DNA of 11,045 bases from NCBI GenBank assembly GCA_045631305.1, contig JAZQUM010000026.1:1-11045 (forward strand). Reading direction: 5' to 3'. Positions 1-6,539 of the stretch are shown here, piece by piece. The notes beneath the pieces were generated by a model. The model had not been told where the DNA came from. It saw nothing but the letters and a program-made list of their open reading frames with translations, and made no database searches. Position 1 is the first letter of the stretch. Every line of letters starts with the position of its first letter. Position numbers and translations under genes: made by a program. This DNA comes from JAZQUM01 sp045631305. GTDB lineage: Bacteria > Bacillota > Clostridia > Oscillospirales > Oscillospiraceae.

Positions 1-507
1 TTACGAATTACTGCTAATCGTGATTCGCTAACAAGTCTTCGAAATACAACAGCATATACGGTGTGGGTAGAAAAGTTCGAAAAAGAAATGGCAGGCGAAG
101 TTCCGGAGTATGGCATCGTAGTGCTTGATTTGAACGACCTCAAAGAAACGAATGACAAGTATGGACACGAGGTCGGCAATAAGCTCATCGTAACTTCTGC
201 GAGAATTATCTCGGTAGTTTTCAAAAGAAGCCCCGTGTTCAGAATTGGTGGGGACGAGTTTGTGGCAATTCTTCAAAATAACGACTTTGAGAATCGGGAA
301 AAACTGTTTATGCAATTTGAAGCCGATTGTGCGAACACGTTTGTTGAAGAAGGGGATGTGAAAATCCCTGTTCGTATTGCATGGGGATTTGCAAAATTCG
401 ATCCTGCGAAAGACGCGAACTTTACCGATGTGTTTAAGCGGGCGGATGACGCCATGTATGAAAATAAACGAAAAACAAAAGGCAGTTGTTTTATTGATGA
501 AAAATGA
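1..507 (+). CDS. GGDEF domain protein (diguanylate cyclase), 3' part
   Basis: This is the C-terminal end of a GGDEF domain, which makes cyclic di-GMP from two GTP. Frame 1 is open from the window edge and its opening residues (ANRDSLTSLRN) match the usual start of the domain (DxLTGLxNR), so the gene begins upstream and the GTG at 61 is not the start. Further on come the metal-binding stretch VVLDLNDLKETND and an intact FRIGGDEFVAIL active site near codons 80-91. The RxxD inhibitory site, expected five residues before GGDEF, is FKRS here, so product feedback through that site is unlikely. No EAL domain follows. Any sensor or membrane domain would lie upstream, out of view. The gene is noticeably AT-richer than those downstream. 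It ends in TGA just before a strong hairpin terminator. Confidence 0.93.
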   Translation, partial: LRITANRDSLTSLRNTTAYTVWVEKFEKEMAGEVPEYGIVVLDLNDLKETNDKYGHEVGNKLIVTSARIISVVFKRSPVFRIGGDEFVAILQNNDFENREKLFMQFEADCANTFVEEGDVKIPVRIAWGFAKFDPAKDANFTDVFKRADDAMYENKRKTKGSCFIDEK

Positions 508-540
508 TGAGATCAAGAAAGGCAACCCTTTCATAAAGAA

Positions 541-573
541 ACACCCGAAGGCCATAGCCTTCGGGTGTTTTTT
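541..573 (+). terminator. Rho-independent terminator after the GGDEF gene
   Basis: A perfect 12-bp stem, ACACCCGAAGGC (541-552) with GCCTTCGGGTGT (557-568), closes a 4-nt loop and runs into TTTTTT. On the minus strand the stem is followed by a weaker TTTCTTT run, so it may act in both directions. Confidence 0.93.
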
Positions 574-633
574 CAGTTCTGCTGTTCTTTTTCCAGATTT
601 TTCACGGCGGCGGAGAGCATCAGCAAAATTCTA

Positions 634-651
634 CAGGTTTTTAAAAACCTG
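634..651. promoter_or_regulatory. Perfect 18-bp palindrome, candidate operator (site 1)
   Basis: CAGGTTTTTAAAAACCTG is fully self-complementary. It has no spacer loop, so it looks like a site for a dimeric DNA-binding protein rather than an RNA hairpin. It lies 13 bp upstream of the -35 box of the acyltransferase operon. A near-identical palindrome sits the same 13 bp from the -35 box of the DUF1836 gene (7435-7451). The AT-rich centre could also give UP-element activity, so activation and repression are both possible. Confidence 0.6.
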
Positions 652-664
652 CCAAGCGGTTGTG

Positions 665-693
665 TTGACCGCGTGCGTGGGGCGTGATATAGT
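665..693 (+). promoter_or_regulatory. Sigma-70-type promoter of the acyltransferase operon
   Basis: TTGACC (665-670), a 17-bp spacer, and TATAGT (688-693). Transcription would start near base 700, giving a leader of about 36 nt. A second inverted repeat, GCGGT (656-660) with ACCGC (668-672), overlaps the -35 box. The rest of the 508-735 gap holds the preceding terminator, the palindrome, and a stretch (574-632) with no gene I can support. Confidence 0.82.
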
Positions 694-735
694 AGGGGCA
701 AGAAACGAACCCTCCTTCGGGAGAGAAAGAGCGCT

Positions 736-2052
736 ATGAGAAGAAAGACCACGGAGATGCCCTCCACCGAAAAGAAAACGAACCCTTCCCGCCGGGAGCT
801 GAAGTGGGATAAGCTGGATAATACGGCCCATTTGTTCCCGGTGATCGCCGGCGAGCAGATGACCAATGTCTACCGCATCAGCGTCACGCTGAAAGAAGCG
901 GTGGACGAAGCGCTGCTGCAAAAGGCGCTGGACACGGTGCTGCCCAAGTTTGATGGCTTCAATATGCGGCTGCGCCGCGGCTTTTTCTGGCACTATTTTG
1001 AAGAAAACGGCAAGAGTGCCCCCAGAGTGCAGCAAGAGGATACCTTTCCCTGCCAGTTTATTCGTGCCAATCAAAACCACAGCTACCTTTTCCGGGTGAC
1101 GTATTATAAGTGCCGCATCAATCTGGAAGTTTTCCACGTGCTGACCGACGGCATGGGCGGGGTAAACTTCCTGCGGGAGCTGACATATCAGTATCTGCGC
1201 CTTGCCCACCCCCAGCTCAACGCCCCGGAGGGGCTTTCCTGCGGCACCTCCATGAATCTGGAAGATAGCTTTTTGAAGCATTACCGCAAGCGGGTCAAAA
1301 AGCAGTACAAGACCCGCCGCGCCTATCTTTTAAAAGGCGAGAAGCTTCCTGTGGGGGAAGTGGGAGTGATGCACGGGTATATGAACATCCCGCAGCTGAA
1401 GGAAGTCTGCCGCCGATATGGCACCAGCATCAATGAATATCTGGTGGCGGCCTATATCTGGGGCATTTACAGCGAGCATCTTAACTGCCGCAAGGTGAGT
1501 GAGCCCATCCGTGTGGCGGTACCGGTGAATCTGCGGCCCTACTTCGCCTCCAACACCACGCGGAACTTTTTCGTTATGGTGTCGGCAGAGTTCTGCGCCC
1601 ACAAAGAAGCATGCACTTTTGAAGAAGTGGTGGAGCAGGTGAAAACCTCTCTGCGCACCCAGATGGAGCGTGAGCATCTGGAAAAAATCTTTTCCTACAA
1701 TGTTTCCAACCAGCGAAATCTGCTGCTGCGCCTTGTGCCCCTGCCTTTGAAAAAGCCGGCCATGCGCTTTGTTTACGCCCGTGCAGCCCTGGCCAATACC
1801 TCAACGCTCACCAACATCGGCAAAATCGACGTTGCCGATCTTTACCGCCCTTATATCGAGCAGTTCCACGCCTTTCTGGCCATTTCCATGGGCCAGCACA
1901 TCCGCTGCACGGTCTGCTCTTATGAGGAGACTTTGGTTTTCACCTTCACCTACGATCTTACCGACATGTCTGTGCAGCGGGGCTTTTTCCGCCGATTAAG
2001 CGCTGACGGTCTGGCGGTGGAACTGGAAAGCAACGGAGTGAATTATGGCTGA
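736..2052 (+). CDS. Alcohol acetyltransferase / condensation-domain-like acyltransferase
   Basis: A 438-residue soluble protein of the chloramphenicol-acetyltransferase/NRPS-condensation fold. Members transfer an acyl group to a hydroxyl or amine using a histidine in HHxxxDG. Here the motif is FHVLTDG (residues 133-139): the second, catalytic His and the Asp-Gly are present and the first His is Phe, as in many stand-alone relatives. Later family landmarks are VAVPVNLRPYF (260-270), a following NFF, and TLTNIGKI (357-364). No carrier or adenylation domain is attached, so this is a free-standing enzyme. Its substrate cannot be read from sequence; a lipid or alcohol acceptor is an inference. The start at 736 lies 12 nt after a GGGAG (719-723); ATG 757 lacks a spaced ribosome site. 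It overlaps the next gene by 8 nt (ATGGCTGA), implying translational coupling. Confidence 0.82.
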   Translation: MRRKTTEMPSTEKKTNPSRRELKWDKLDNTAHLFPVIAGEQMTNVYRISVTLKEAVDEALLQKALDTVLPKFDGFNMRLRRGFFWHYFEENGKSAPRVQQEDTFPCQFIRANQNHSYLFRVTYYKCRINLEVFHVLTDGMGGVNFLRELTYQYLRLAHPQLNAPEGLSCGTSMNLEDSFLKHYRKRVKKQYKTRRAYLLKGEKLPVGEVGVMHGYMNIPQLKEVCRRYGTSINEYLVAAYIWGIYSEHLNCRKVSEPIRVAVPVNLRPYFASNTTRNFFVMVSAEFCAHKEACTFEEVVEQVKTSLRTQMEREHLEKIFSYNVSNQRNLLLRLVPLPLKKPAMRFVYARAALANTSTLTNIGKIDVADLYRPYIEQFHAFLAISMGQHIRCTVCSYEETLVFTFTYDLTDMSVQRGFFRRLSADGLAVELESNGVNYG

Positions 2053-2707
2053 ATGTGTGAATTGCAAAATAGAAGTGCTGGATGAAACGGAGCTTTGCCC
2101 TTTGTGCCGCTCCATCCTGCGCCCCACGGACGCCGTGGAAAATATGTATCCCGATGTGCGCATCAAAATGCAAAAGCTGAAGCTTGCCGCTAACATTTAT
2201 CTCTTCTGCGCCCTTTGCGCCGAAGGGGTGCTGGTGGCGCTGAACATCCTTTTGCAGTGGAAGATCTGGTGGAGCATCGTCATCGGCCTGGGGCTGGGGT
2301 ATTTTTACCTTGTGCTGCGCTACGCGGTGCTGGGCAAATCGGGGTACCGCAGCAAGATCTTCCTGCTCTCCCTTGTGGCAGTTCTTTCCGCTGTGGCGGC
2401 AGATATGGCGCTGGGGTATCGCGGCTGGTCGGTGGACTATGTGCTGCCGGCGGGCATTGTGGCGGTGGATATTGCCATTGGCGGGTGCATGATCTTCAAC
2501 CGCCGCAGCTGGCAGAGCTATATGATGTGGCAGCTTTGGATGGTGCTCATCAGCCTTATCCCCGTGCATCTTTTCTGCATAGAGATGGAGCATAACGCCA
2601 TCTTTGCCTTTTTGCCCCTGATTTTGTCCTGCGCCCTCTTTTTGGGGACCCTCATTATCGGCGATCACCGTGCTCGCACGGAGCTTAAGCGCCGCTTCCA
2701 CTTTTAA
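2045..2707 (+). CDS. Zinc-ribbon membrane protein, DUF6320-like
   Basis: A 220-residue protein with an N-terminal zinc ribbon (C4-x2-C7 and C18-x2-C21) followed by about six hydrophobic helices (roughly 49-70, 73-94, 104-124, 131-151, 158-180, 184-206) and a basic tail (RTELKRRFHF). From memory this matches DUF6320-type proteins, often found after alcohol-acetyltransferase-like genes in Clostridia; the exact family number should be checked. The function is unknown. Its position, overlapping the acyltransferase gene by 8 nt with its own GGAG (2035-2038) 6 nt before the ATG, suggests the two products act together. The membrane protein could anchor the enzyme or present or export its product, which is inference. 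There is no signal peptide; the ribbon is probably cytoplasmic. Confidence 0.75.
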   Translation: MAECVNCKIEVLDETELCPLCRSILRPTDAVENMYPDVRIKMQKLKLAANIYLFCALCAEGVLVALNILLQWKIWWSIVIGLGLGYFYLVLRYAVLGKSGYRSKIFLLSLVAVLSAVAADMALGYRGWSVDYVLPAGIVAVDIAIGGCMIFNRRSWQSYMMWQLWMVLISLIPVHLFCIEMEHNAIFAFLPLILSCALFLGTLIIGDHRARTELKRRFHF

Positions 2708-2749
2708 AATGCGGGAAAAATCTGTTTTTTCAGATATTTTTCGCATTTG
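2706..2749 (+). terminator. Imperfect hairpin, possible terminator
   Basis: AAATGCG (left arm) pairs with CGCATTT (right arm), and inside them AAAAATCTG pairs with CAGATATTTTT around a T6 loop, with small bulges. No clean T-run follows on the plus strand (TGCCCCCTTTC), so this is a weak or Rho-assisted terminator, or a 3'-stabilising stem at the end of the operon. Confidence 0.45.
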
Positions 2750-2772
2750 CCCCCTTTCTGCATCCTTTCTTT

Positions 2773-2781
2773 TGCTAAAAT
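2773..2781 (+). promoter_or_regulatory. Extended -10 promoter of the DUF5684-like gene
   Basis: TGC followed by TAAAAT fits the TGnTAnnnT extended -10 element. No convincing -35 box lies 17 bp upstream, which such promoters can lack. The leader would be about 38 nt, ending in AGGAGG (2812-2817) 8 nt before the ATG. Confidence 0.5.
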
Positions 2782-2825
2782 CAAGCCAACGTTTCTGTAA
2801 AGAATGTTTTTAGGAGGAAAATATA

Positions 2826-3362
2826 ATGGATCTGGATGTATTGAGCCAGGAATTGGCAGGCGTTGATCCCTCTGTTCTGCTGTTTGGCGGCGCTGCCCTT
2901 GGCATTGTGGCTATGATTCTTGCATTTGGTGGTATCCTGTGGTACTTCCTTTCTGCTCTGGGCTACTATAAGATGTACAAAAAGGCAGGCAAGCGCGGCT
3001 GGATGGCATTTGTCCCCGTTGTGAGAAGCTATGCGCGTTTCTCCTTCGCGTGGAACATCAAGGCTTTCTGGCTTTATCTGGTGTGCCTTGCAGTGATGCA
3101 GTTTGTGGGCAGCAGTGAGCAGATCGTTCTTTCCCTGCTGGCTCTGGCCTGCAGCATCACGGTGCTGGTCCTGAGCATCAAGCTGGATATCCGCGTTGCC
3201 AAGTCCTTCGGCAAGTCTGCCGGTGTGGGCGTGCTGCTGTTCTTCTTCCCCTTCATCGTCAGCCTGATTCTGGGCTTCGGCAAGGCAAAATACGTGGGCA
3301 ACACCACCGTTGCTGCTGCCGCTGCAGAAGAAACTGTGGCAGAAGAGAAAGCTGCAGAATAA
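2826..3362 (+). CDS. DUF5684-like integral membrane protein
   Basis: A 178-residue protein with an amphipathic N-terminus, helices at about 17-46, 78-95, 99-119 and 132-151, and a C-terminal tail of Ala and Glu. The segment YYKMYKKAGKRGWMAFVPV (47-65) is the best landmark: the pattern 'M-x-KKAGK-GW-AF-P' followed by a short helix is typical of DUF5684 proteins, some of which carry a signal-peptidase-like domain. No catalytic Ser/Lys is evident here, so I call only the membrane domain. The function is unknown. A perfect AGGAGG lies 8 nt before the ATG. The gene has its own promoter and terminator, so it is mainly monocistronic, with read-through possible to the next gene. Confidence 0.72.
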   Translation: MDLDVLSQELAGVDPSVLLFGGAALGIVAMILAFGGILWYFLSALGYYKMYKKAGKRGWMAFVPVVRSYARFSFAWNIKAFWLYLVCLAVMQFVGSSEQIVLSLLALACSITVLVLSIKLDIRVAKSFGKSAGVGVLLFFFPFIVSLILGFGKAKYVGNTTVAAAAAEETVAEEKAAE

Positions 3363-3380
3363 ATTCTTGCGCAGTAAGAG

Positions 3381-3410
3381 GCCCGAAGCCTTTGGTTTCG
3401 GGTCTTTTTC
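3381..3410 (+). terminator. Rho-independent terminator after the DUF5684-like gene
   Basis: GGCCCGAAGCC (3381-3391) pairs with GGTTTCGGGTC (3395-3405) through 11 pairs, two of them G-T, around a TTT loop. It runs into TCTTTTT. It ends 25 nt before the next start codon. Confidence 0.9.
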
Positions 3411-3435
3411 GTAATACCTTTTAAGGAGGTCATCC

Positions 3436-4317
3436 ATGAAAAATAAAAGATTGCACCTGACGAAAATGGTTTTCATCGTTGCCGTTATTATGATGCTTAT
3501 TACGGTGGTCATCTGCGGCATTGCCAAAAAGCCCGCCATTACCCAAGGGGAGTTTCCTTACTCCATCACCTATTCGGTGCAGGGAGAAGTGAAAACGCTG
3601 GAAGGCGTGTATCACGCGGAGTTTACAGGCAACGAAAGCTATGCCGATAATACCAGCCGCATTTACGATGGCGATGATGAGACCTGGTTCACCGTTTATG
3701 AAGACGAAGGCGGCAAGGTGCAGATCATCACCCACATGTATCCTGAGTATCTCATGGGGGATCCACAGGACTCTGACTATTTCGGTGACCGCGATTTTGC
3801 CCCCGAACTGGTGTATTACGATGCCGAAGGCTATGAGCTGGAAGACGAAGCGCTCAAGGCCGAGTGGGATGTGGAGATCCTGGAATGGGAATACCCCACT
3901 CCCGTTGAAAACACCCTGGTCTTTTCCCACATCGCCATGATGAGCGGCAGAGTGGTGCTGCCCCTGACCATCATCGCGCTCCTTGCCCTGCTGGTGATTT
4001 TGATTTTCGTAAAGCGTGAAGAAGACGTGGAAAAGAATATGAGCTATCGTTTCCATGCCCTCTTGAATATCGCTGTGGGCGTTATCGGCGTGCCCCTTTT
4101 CACCATTTTCGGCATCCTTTCCGACATTGTGGGCACGGATAGCTCCATCAGCCATCAGCTGGGCTATCTCATTGCTCCTGTGCTGGCGCTGGGCATTGCC
4201 GCTTCCGTTGCGCTGCGGCGCAAGGGTTATGGCAAGGCGGGCTTTGTTGTCCAGTTTGCTGGTGTTGTGGTTTTCGCGCTGATGCTGCTGGTATCGCTGG
4301 TGGAAGGCCCCATGTAA
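3436..4317 (+). CDS. Membrane protein of unknown function with acidic extracytoplasmic domain
   Basis: I do not recognise this 293-residue protein. It has a basic N-terminus, one helix (about 10-29), a soluble domain of about 135 residues (31-165) rich in Asp, Glu and Tyr, then four helices (about 172-192, 206-229, 241-260, 269-289). By the positive-inside rule the acidic domain faces outward; the loops KREEDVEK (193-200) and RRKGYGK (261-267) are probably cytoplasmic. It has no Cys pairs or obvious catalytic motif. A near-perfect AAGGAGGT (3423-3430) lies 5 nt before the ATG. No separate promoter is visible between the upstream terminator and this site, so expression probably depends on read-through. 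Its stop codon abuts an ABC-ATPase remnant, suggesting it was placed here by rearrangement. Confidence 0.8.
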   Translation: MKNKRLHLTKMVFIVAVIMMLITVVICGIAKKPAITQGEFPYSITYSVQGEVKTLEGVYHAEFTGNESYADNTSRIYDGDDETWFTVYEDEGGKVQIITHMYPEYLMGDPQDSDYFGDRDFAPELVYYDAEGYELEDEALKAEWDVEILEWEYPTPVENTLVFSHIAMMSGRVVLPLTIIALLALLVILIFVKREEDVEKNMSYRFHALLNIAVGVIGVPLFTIFGILSDIVGTDSSISHQLGYLIAPVLALGIAASVALRRKGYGKAGFVVQFAGVVVFALMLLVSLVEGPM

Positions 4318-4508
4318 CGAATTTGATGATCACCCACAACATGAAAGACGCCATTGCCCACGGCAACCGCCTTATCATGATGCACGAGGGGAAGATCATT
4401 GTGGATGTCAGCGGTGAAGAGAAGAAGAATCTCACCGTGGAGCAGCTTTTAAGCCTCTTCACCCAGGCCAGCGGTGGTGCTGTCAACGACCGCATGGTGC
4501 TGAGTTAA
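4317..4508 (+). pseudogene. 3' remnant of an ABC-transporter ATPase gene
   Basis: About 62 codons encode the C-terminal end of an ABC ATPase. They begin at the H-loop (LMITHNM, switch His), continue with DAIAHGNRLIMMHEGKIIVDVSG, and end at the family's own C-terminus (ASGGAVNDRMVLS). This tail resembles ATPases of the putative tryptophan/tyrosine-type ABC importers, whose ends read '(I/V)DVSGEEKKNLTV-DLL'. Walker A, Q-loop, signature and Walker B, roughly 190 residues, are missing, so it cannot hydrolyse ATP. The homologous reading frame starts at ACG (4317), directly at the stop codon of the upstream gene. The only in-frame starts (TTG 4323, ATG 4326) have no ribosome site. The remaining codons are undamaged, so the loss looks recent. 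Confidence 0.82.
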
Positions 4509-4526
4509 GTCTTATTCACCAAGAAG

Positions 4527-4558
4527 CCTCCACCCCCAAAAAGGGGTGGAGGTTTTTT
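4527..4558 (+). terminator. Rho-independent terminator after the ABC remnant
   Basis: A perfect 10-bp stem, CCTCCACCCC (4527-4536) with GGGGTGGAGG (4543-4552), has a CAAAAA loop and is followed by TTTTTT. It is probably the original terminator of the lost ABC gene. Confidence 0.93.
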
Positions 4559-4565
4559 GGTTTGG

Positions 4566-4574
4566 TGTTATAAT
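4566..4574 (+). promoter_or_regulatory. Extended -10 promoter of the antiporter gene
   Basis: TGT followed by a consensus TATAAT (4569-4574) is a perfect extended -10 element just 8 nt after the upstream terminator's T-run. The bases at the -35 position (4546-4551) belong to the terminator stem and do not match consensus. The leader would be about 20 nt. Confidence 0.65.
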
Positions 4575-4601
4575 GGAGGTAAGTTTACTGCGAGGTGGCT
4601 T

Positions 4602-5897
4602 ATGCTGGAAAGTGTTGTTCTGCTGCTTTTTACTGCGGCCCTTCTTGGCTGCATTCTCTGGAATATCCCCGTTCTTTGGGCTCTCATTTTTGGCCTTGCC
4701 CTCTTTTCCGCCTATGCTCTGTGGAAAAAGCACACCCCCAAGGCGCTGTGGGGCATGATCTTATCGGGTGTGAAAACGGTGCGCCATATCCTCATCACCT
4801 TTCTTCTCATCGGCATGATCACCGCTGCGTGGCGCGCTTCGGGCACCATTCCCTTCATCGTGTACCATTGCGCAAGGTTCTTCGCTCCCCGCACCATGGT
4901 GCTTATGACCTTCCTTCTTTGCTGCGGCGTTTCCTCCCTTACGGGCACCGCCTTTGGCACGGCGGCCACCGTTGGCGTCATCTGCGGCGCGGTGGCAACT
5001 TCCATGGGCATTTCTCCCGTCCTTTGGGGCGGGGCAGTGCTGGCTGGCTCTTACTTTGGGGACCGCTGCTCTCCCATGTCTACCAGCGCCCTTCTTGTCT
5101 GCGCCCTTACCGAAACGGATATCTATCGCAACATCCGCGCTATGGTGCGCACGTCCGCTGTGCCCTTTGCCATGACTTGTCTGATTTACTTCCTTTTGGG
5201 CAGCGGCAGCGCAGGGGAGGGAGGGGCAGAGGTCTGTGGGGTTTTTGCAGATCACTTCGTCTTTTCCCCGTGGCTGATCCTTCCTGCGGCAGTCATCGTG
5301 GTCTTTTCCCTTTTGAAAGTTCCCGTGAAGATCACCATGCTGGTGAGTATTCTCGCCGCGGCGGTGCTGGCTGTGACGGTGCAGAGCGTGCCCCTTGCCG
5401 TCCTTTTTAAAATGCTGCTTTTGGGCTATGAAGCAGAAGATGCGGCCCTTGCCGCCCTTCTCACCGGCGGCGGCATTCTCTCTATGAAAAACGGCTTTTT
5501 CATCGTCTGCCTTTCCTCTACTTACGCAGGCATTTTCCGGGCTACAGGCTTTTTAAAGGGCATTCAAAGCCACATCCGCACCCTTTCCAAAAAGATTACC
5601 CCGTACGGAAGCGTCCTTTTTACCGCCGTGGTCACTTCTCTTGTTTCCTGCAACCAGACCCTTGCCACCATGCTGACCCATCAGCTTTGCCACAGCGAAG
5701 TGGAAGATCAGGACCGCATGGCGATCTTCCTGGAAAATACGGCGGTGGTCATCGCCCCTTTGATCCCCTGGTCAGTGGCAGGCGCTGTGCCCCTTGCTTC
5801 CGTAGGCGCGCCCACCAAGGCGATTTTGACTGCCTGCTATCTCTATCTTTTGCCCCTTTGGACTTACGCGGTGCAGTTGCGACCCAAACGCAAATAA
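4602..5897 (+). CDS. nhaC: NhaC-family Na+/H+ antiporter
   Basis: A 431-residue polytopic protein with about eleven hydrophobic segments. NhaC-type carriers exchange cytoplasmic Na+ (or organic substrates in relatives such as malate/lactate antiporters) for protons. The best landmarks are GTAFGTAATVGV (115-126) and GSYFGDRCSPMSTSA (149-163), the 'G-YFGD--SP-S' signature of the family; a second repeat-like half follows around LTGGGILSMKNG. Tail basic (LRPKRK). ATG 4602 is chosen because GAGG (4592-4595) lies 6 nt upstream. An upstream in-frame TTG (4557) would overlap the promoter and add an implausible leader. It is somewhat shorter than typical NhaC proteins. The transported ion cannot be fixed from sequence. 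The gene is alone, with its own promoter and a terminator shared with the convergent plsY. Confidence 0.85.
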   Translation: MLESVVLLLFTAALLGCILWNIPVLWALIFGLALFSAYALWKKHTPKALWGMILSGVKTVRHILITFLLIGMITAAWRASGTIPFIVYHCARFFAPRTMVLMTFLLCCGVSSLTGTAFGTAATVGVICGAVATSMGISPVLWGGAVLAGSYFGDRCSPMSTSALLVCALTETDIYRNIRAMVRTSAVPFAMTCLIYFLLGSGSAGEGGAEVCGVFADHFVFSPWLILPAAVIVVFSLLKVPVKITMLVSILAAAVLAVTVQSVPLAVLFKMLLLGYEAEDAALAALLTGGGILSMKNGFFIVCLSSTYAGIFRATGFLKGIQSHIRTLSKKITPYGSVLFTAVVTSLVSCNQTLATMLTHQLCHSEVEDQDRMAIFLENTAVVIAPLIPWSVAGAVPLASVGAPTKAILTACYLYLLPLWTYAVQLRPKRK

Positions 5898-5927
5898 AAA
5901 ACGGAACCCAAACGGGTTCCGTTTTTT
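5896..5927. terminator. Bidirectional terminator between nhaC and plsY
   Basis: AAAAAACGGAACCC (5896-5909) pairs perfectly with GGGTTCCGTTTTTT (5914-5927) around an AAAC loop. The A- and T-runs on either side give a T-run in both directions. The last stop bases of both convergent genes lie inside or at the edge of the hairpin. Confidence 0.93.
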
Positions 5928-6529
5928 TACATCCATGAAATCTTGTTTTCGTTGCCTGCTGCCATGCGGCGGATATTTTTGCTGTGGCGCACGATGATAA
6001 GAAGGGTGAAGAAAACACCTGCGGCAATGACGGTGTTGGAAGCGGCGAAAATAAACTGCACTGTCACCGCAACGGAAGAGATCATGCTGGAAAGGGAAAT
6101 GATTTTGGTGAGGTAGAGCACCGAAAGGAAAACCAGAAGCGGCAGGAAGAAAACGAAGGGCCCGTAGCCTAAAAGCACCCAGAGGCCAAAGCAGAAGCCG
6201 TACAGCGTGGCTACCGCCTTGCCGCCGCGGAAGCGGGCAAAAACAGGCCAGCAATGGCCCACCGCGGCTGCCACAGCGGCATATACCGCGGCGCTTTCCG
6301 TGCCGCAGAGGAGCTTTGCCATGAGCATAGAGCAGGTCACCTTCAATATGTCCAGCGTCATAACGGCAAGGCCCGCCTTTTTCCCCAGCACGCGGCCTGT
6401 GTTGCCGCCGCCAAGATTGCCGCTGCCGTGCTCACGCACGTCGGTTTTGTAAAATACCTTGCCGATGACCAACGCGAAGGGTACAGACCCCAGAAGATAA
6501 GCCACCGCAAGGGCGAGGATCAATTTCAT
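5927..6529 (-). CDS. plsY: Acyl-phosphate:glycerol-3-phosphate acyltransferase PlsY
   Basis: A 200-residue membrane enzyme that transfers an acyl chain from acyl-phosphate to the 1-position of glycerol-3-phosphate, the first acylation of phospholipid synthesis. All three family motifs are present: GSGNLGGGNTGR (35-46, phosphate site), GHCWPVFARFRGGKAVAT (91-108, usually GGKGVAT) and RHSKNIRRMAAGNENKI (181-197). Length is normal. Motif 1 has GGGN where GATN or GTTN is common, a conservative change. The ATG at 6529 has AAGGAG (plus-strand 6536-6541) 6 nt upstream, and that site overlaps the degV stop codon (TAAGGAG), so the two genes are translationally coupled in one operon. Its end sits in the terminator shared with nhaC. 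Confidence 0.96.
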   Translation of the reverse strand: MKLILALAVAYLLGSVPFALVIGKVFYKTDVREHGSGNLGGGNTGRVLGKKAGLAVMTLDILKVTCSMLMAKLLCGTESAAVYAAVAAAVGHCWPVFARFRGGKAVATLYGFCFGLWVLLGYGPFVFFLPLLVFLSVLYLTKIISLSSMISSVAVTVQFIFAASNTVIAAGVFFTLLIIVRHSKNIRRMAAGNENKISWM

Positions 6530-6539
6530 GCTATGCTCC

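Noticed and set aside
631..1281. Long minus-strand open frame opposite the acyltransferase gene
   Set aside because: It is antisense to a well-supported gene with family motifs, rich in His/Gln/Arg as GC-rich shadows are, and runs through the palindrome and promoter.
5543..5560. Third copy of the AGGTTTTTAAAAACCT palindrome inside nhaC
   Set aside because: AGGCTTTTTAAAGG is only partly similar, not symmetric, and lies in coding sequence without a promoter nearby.
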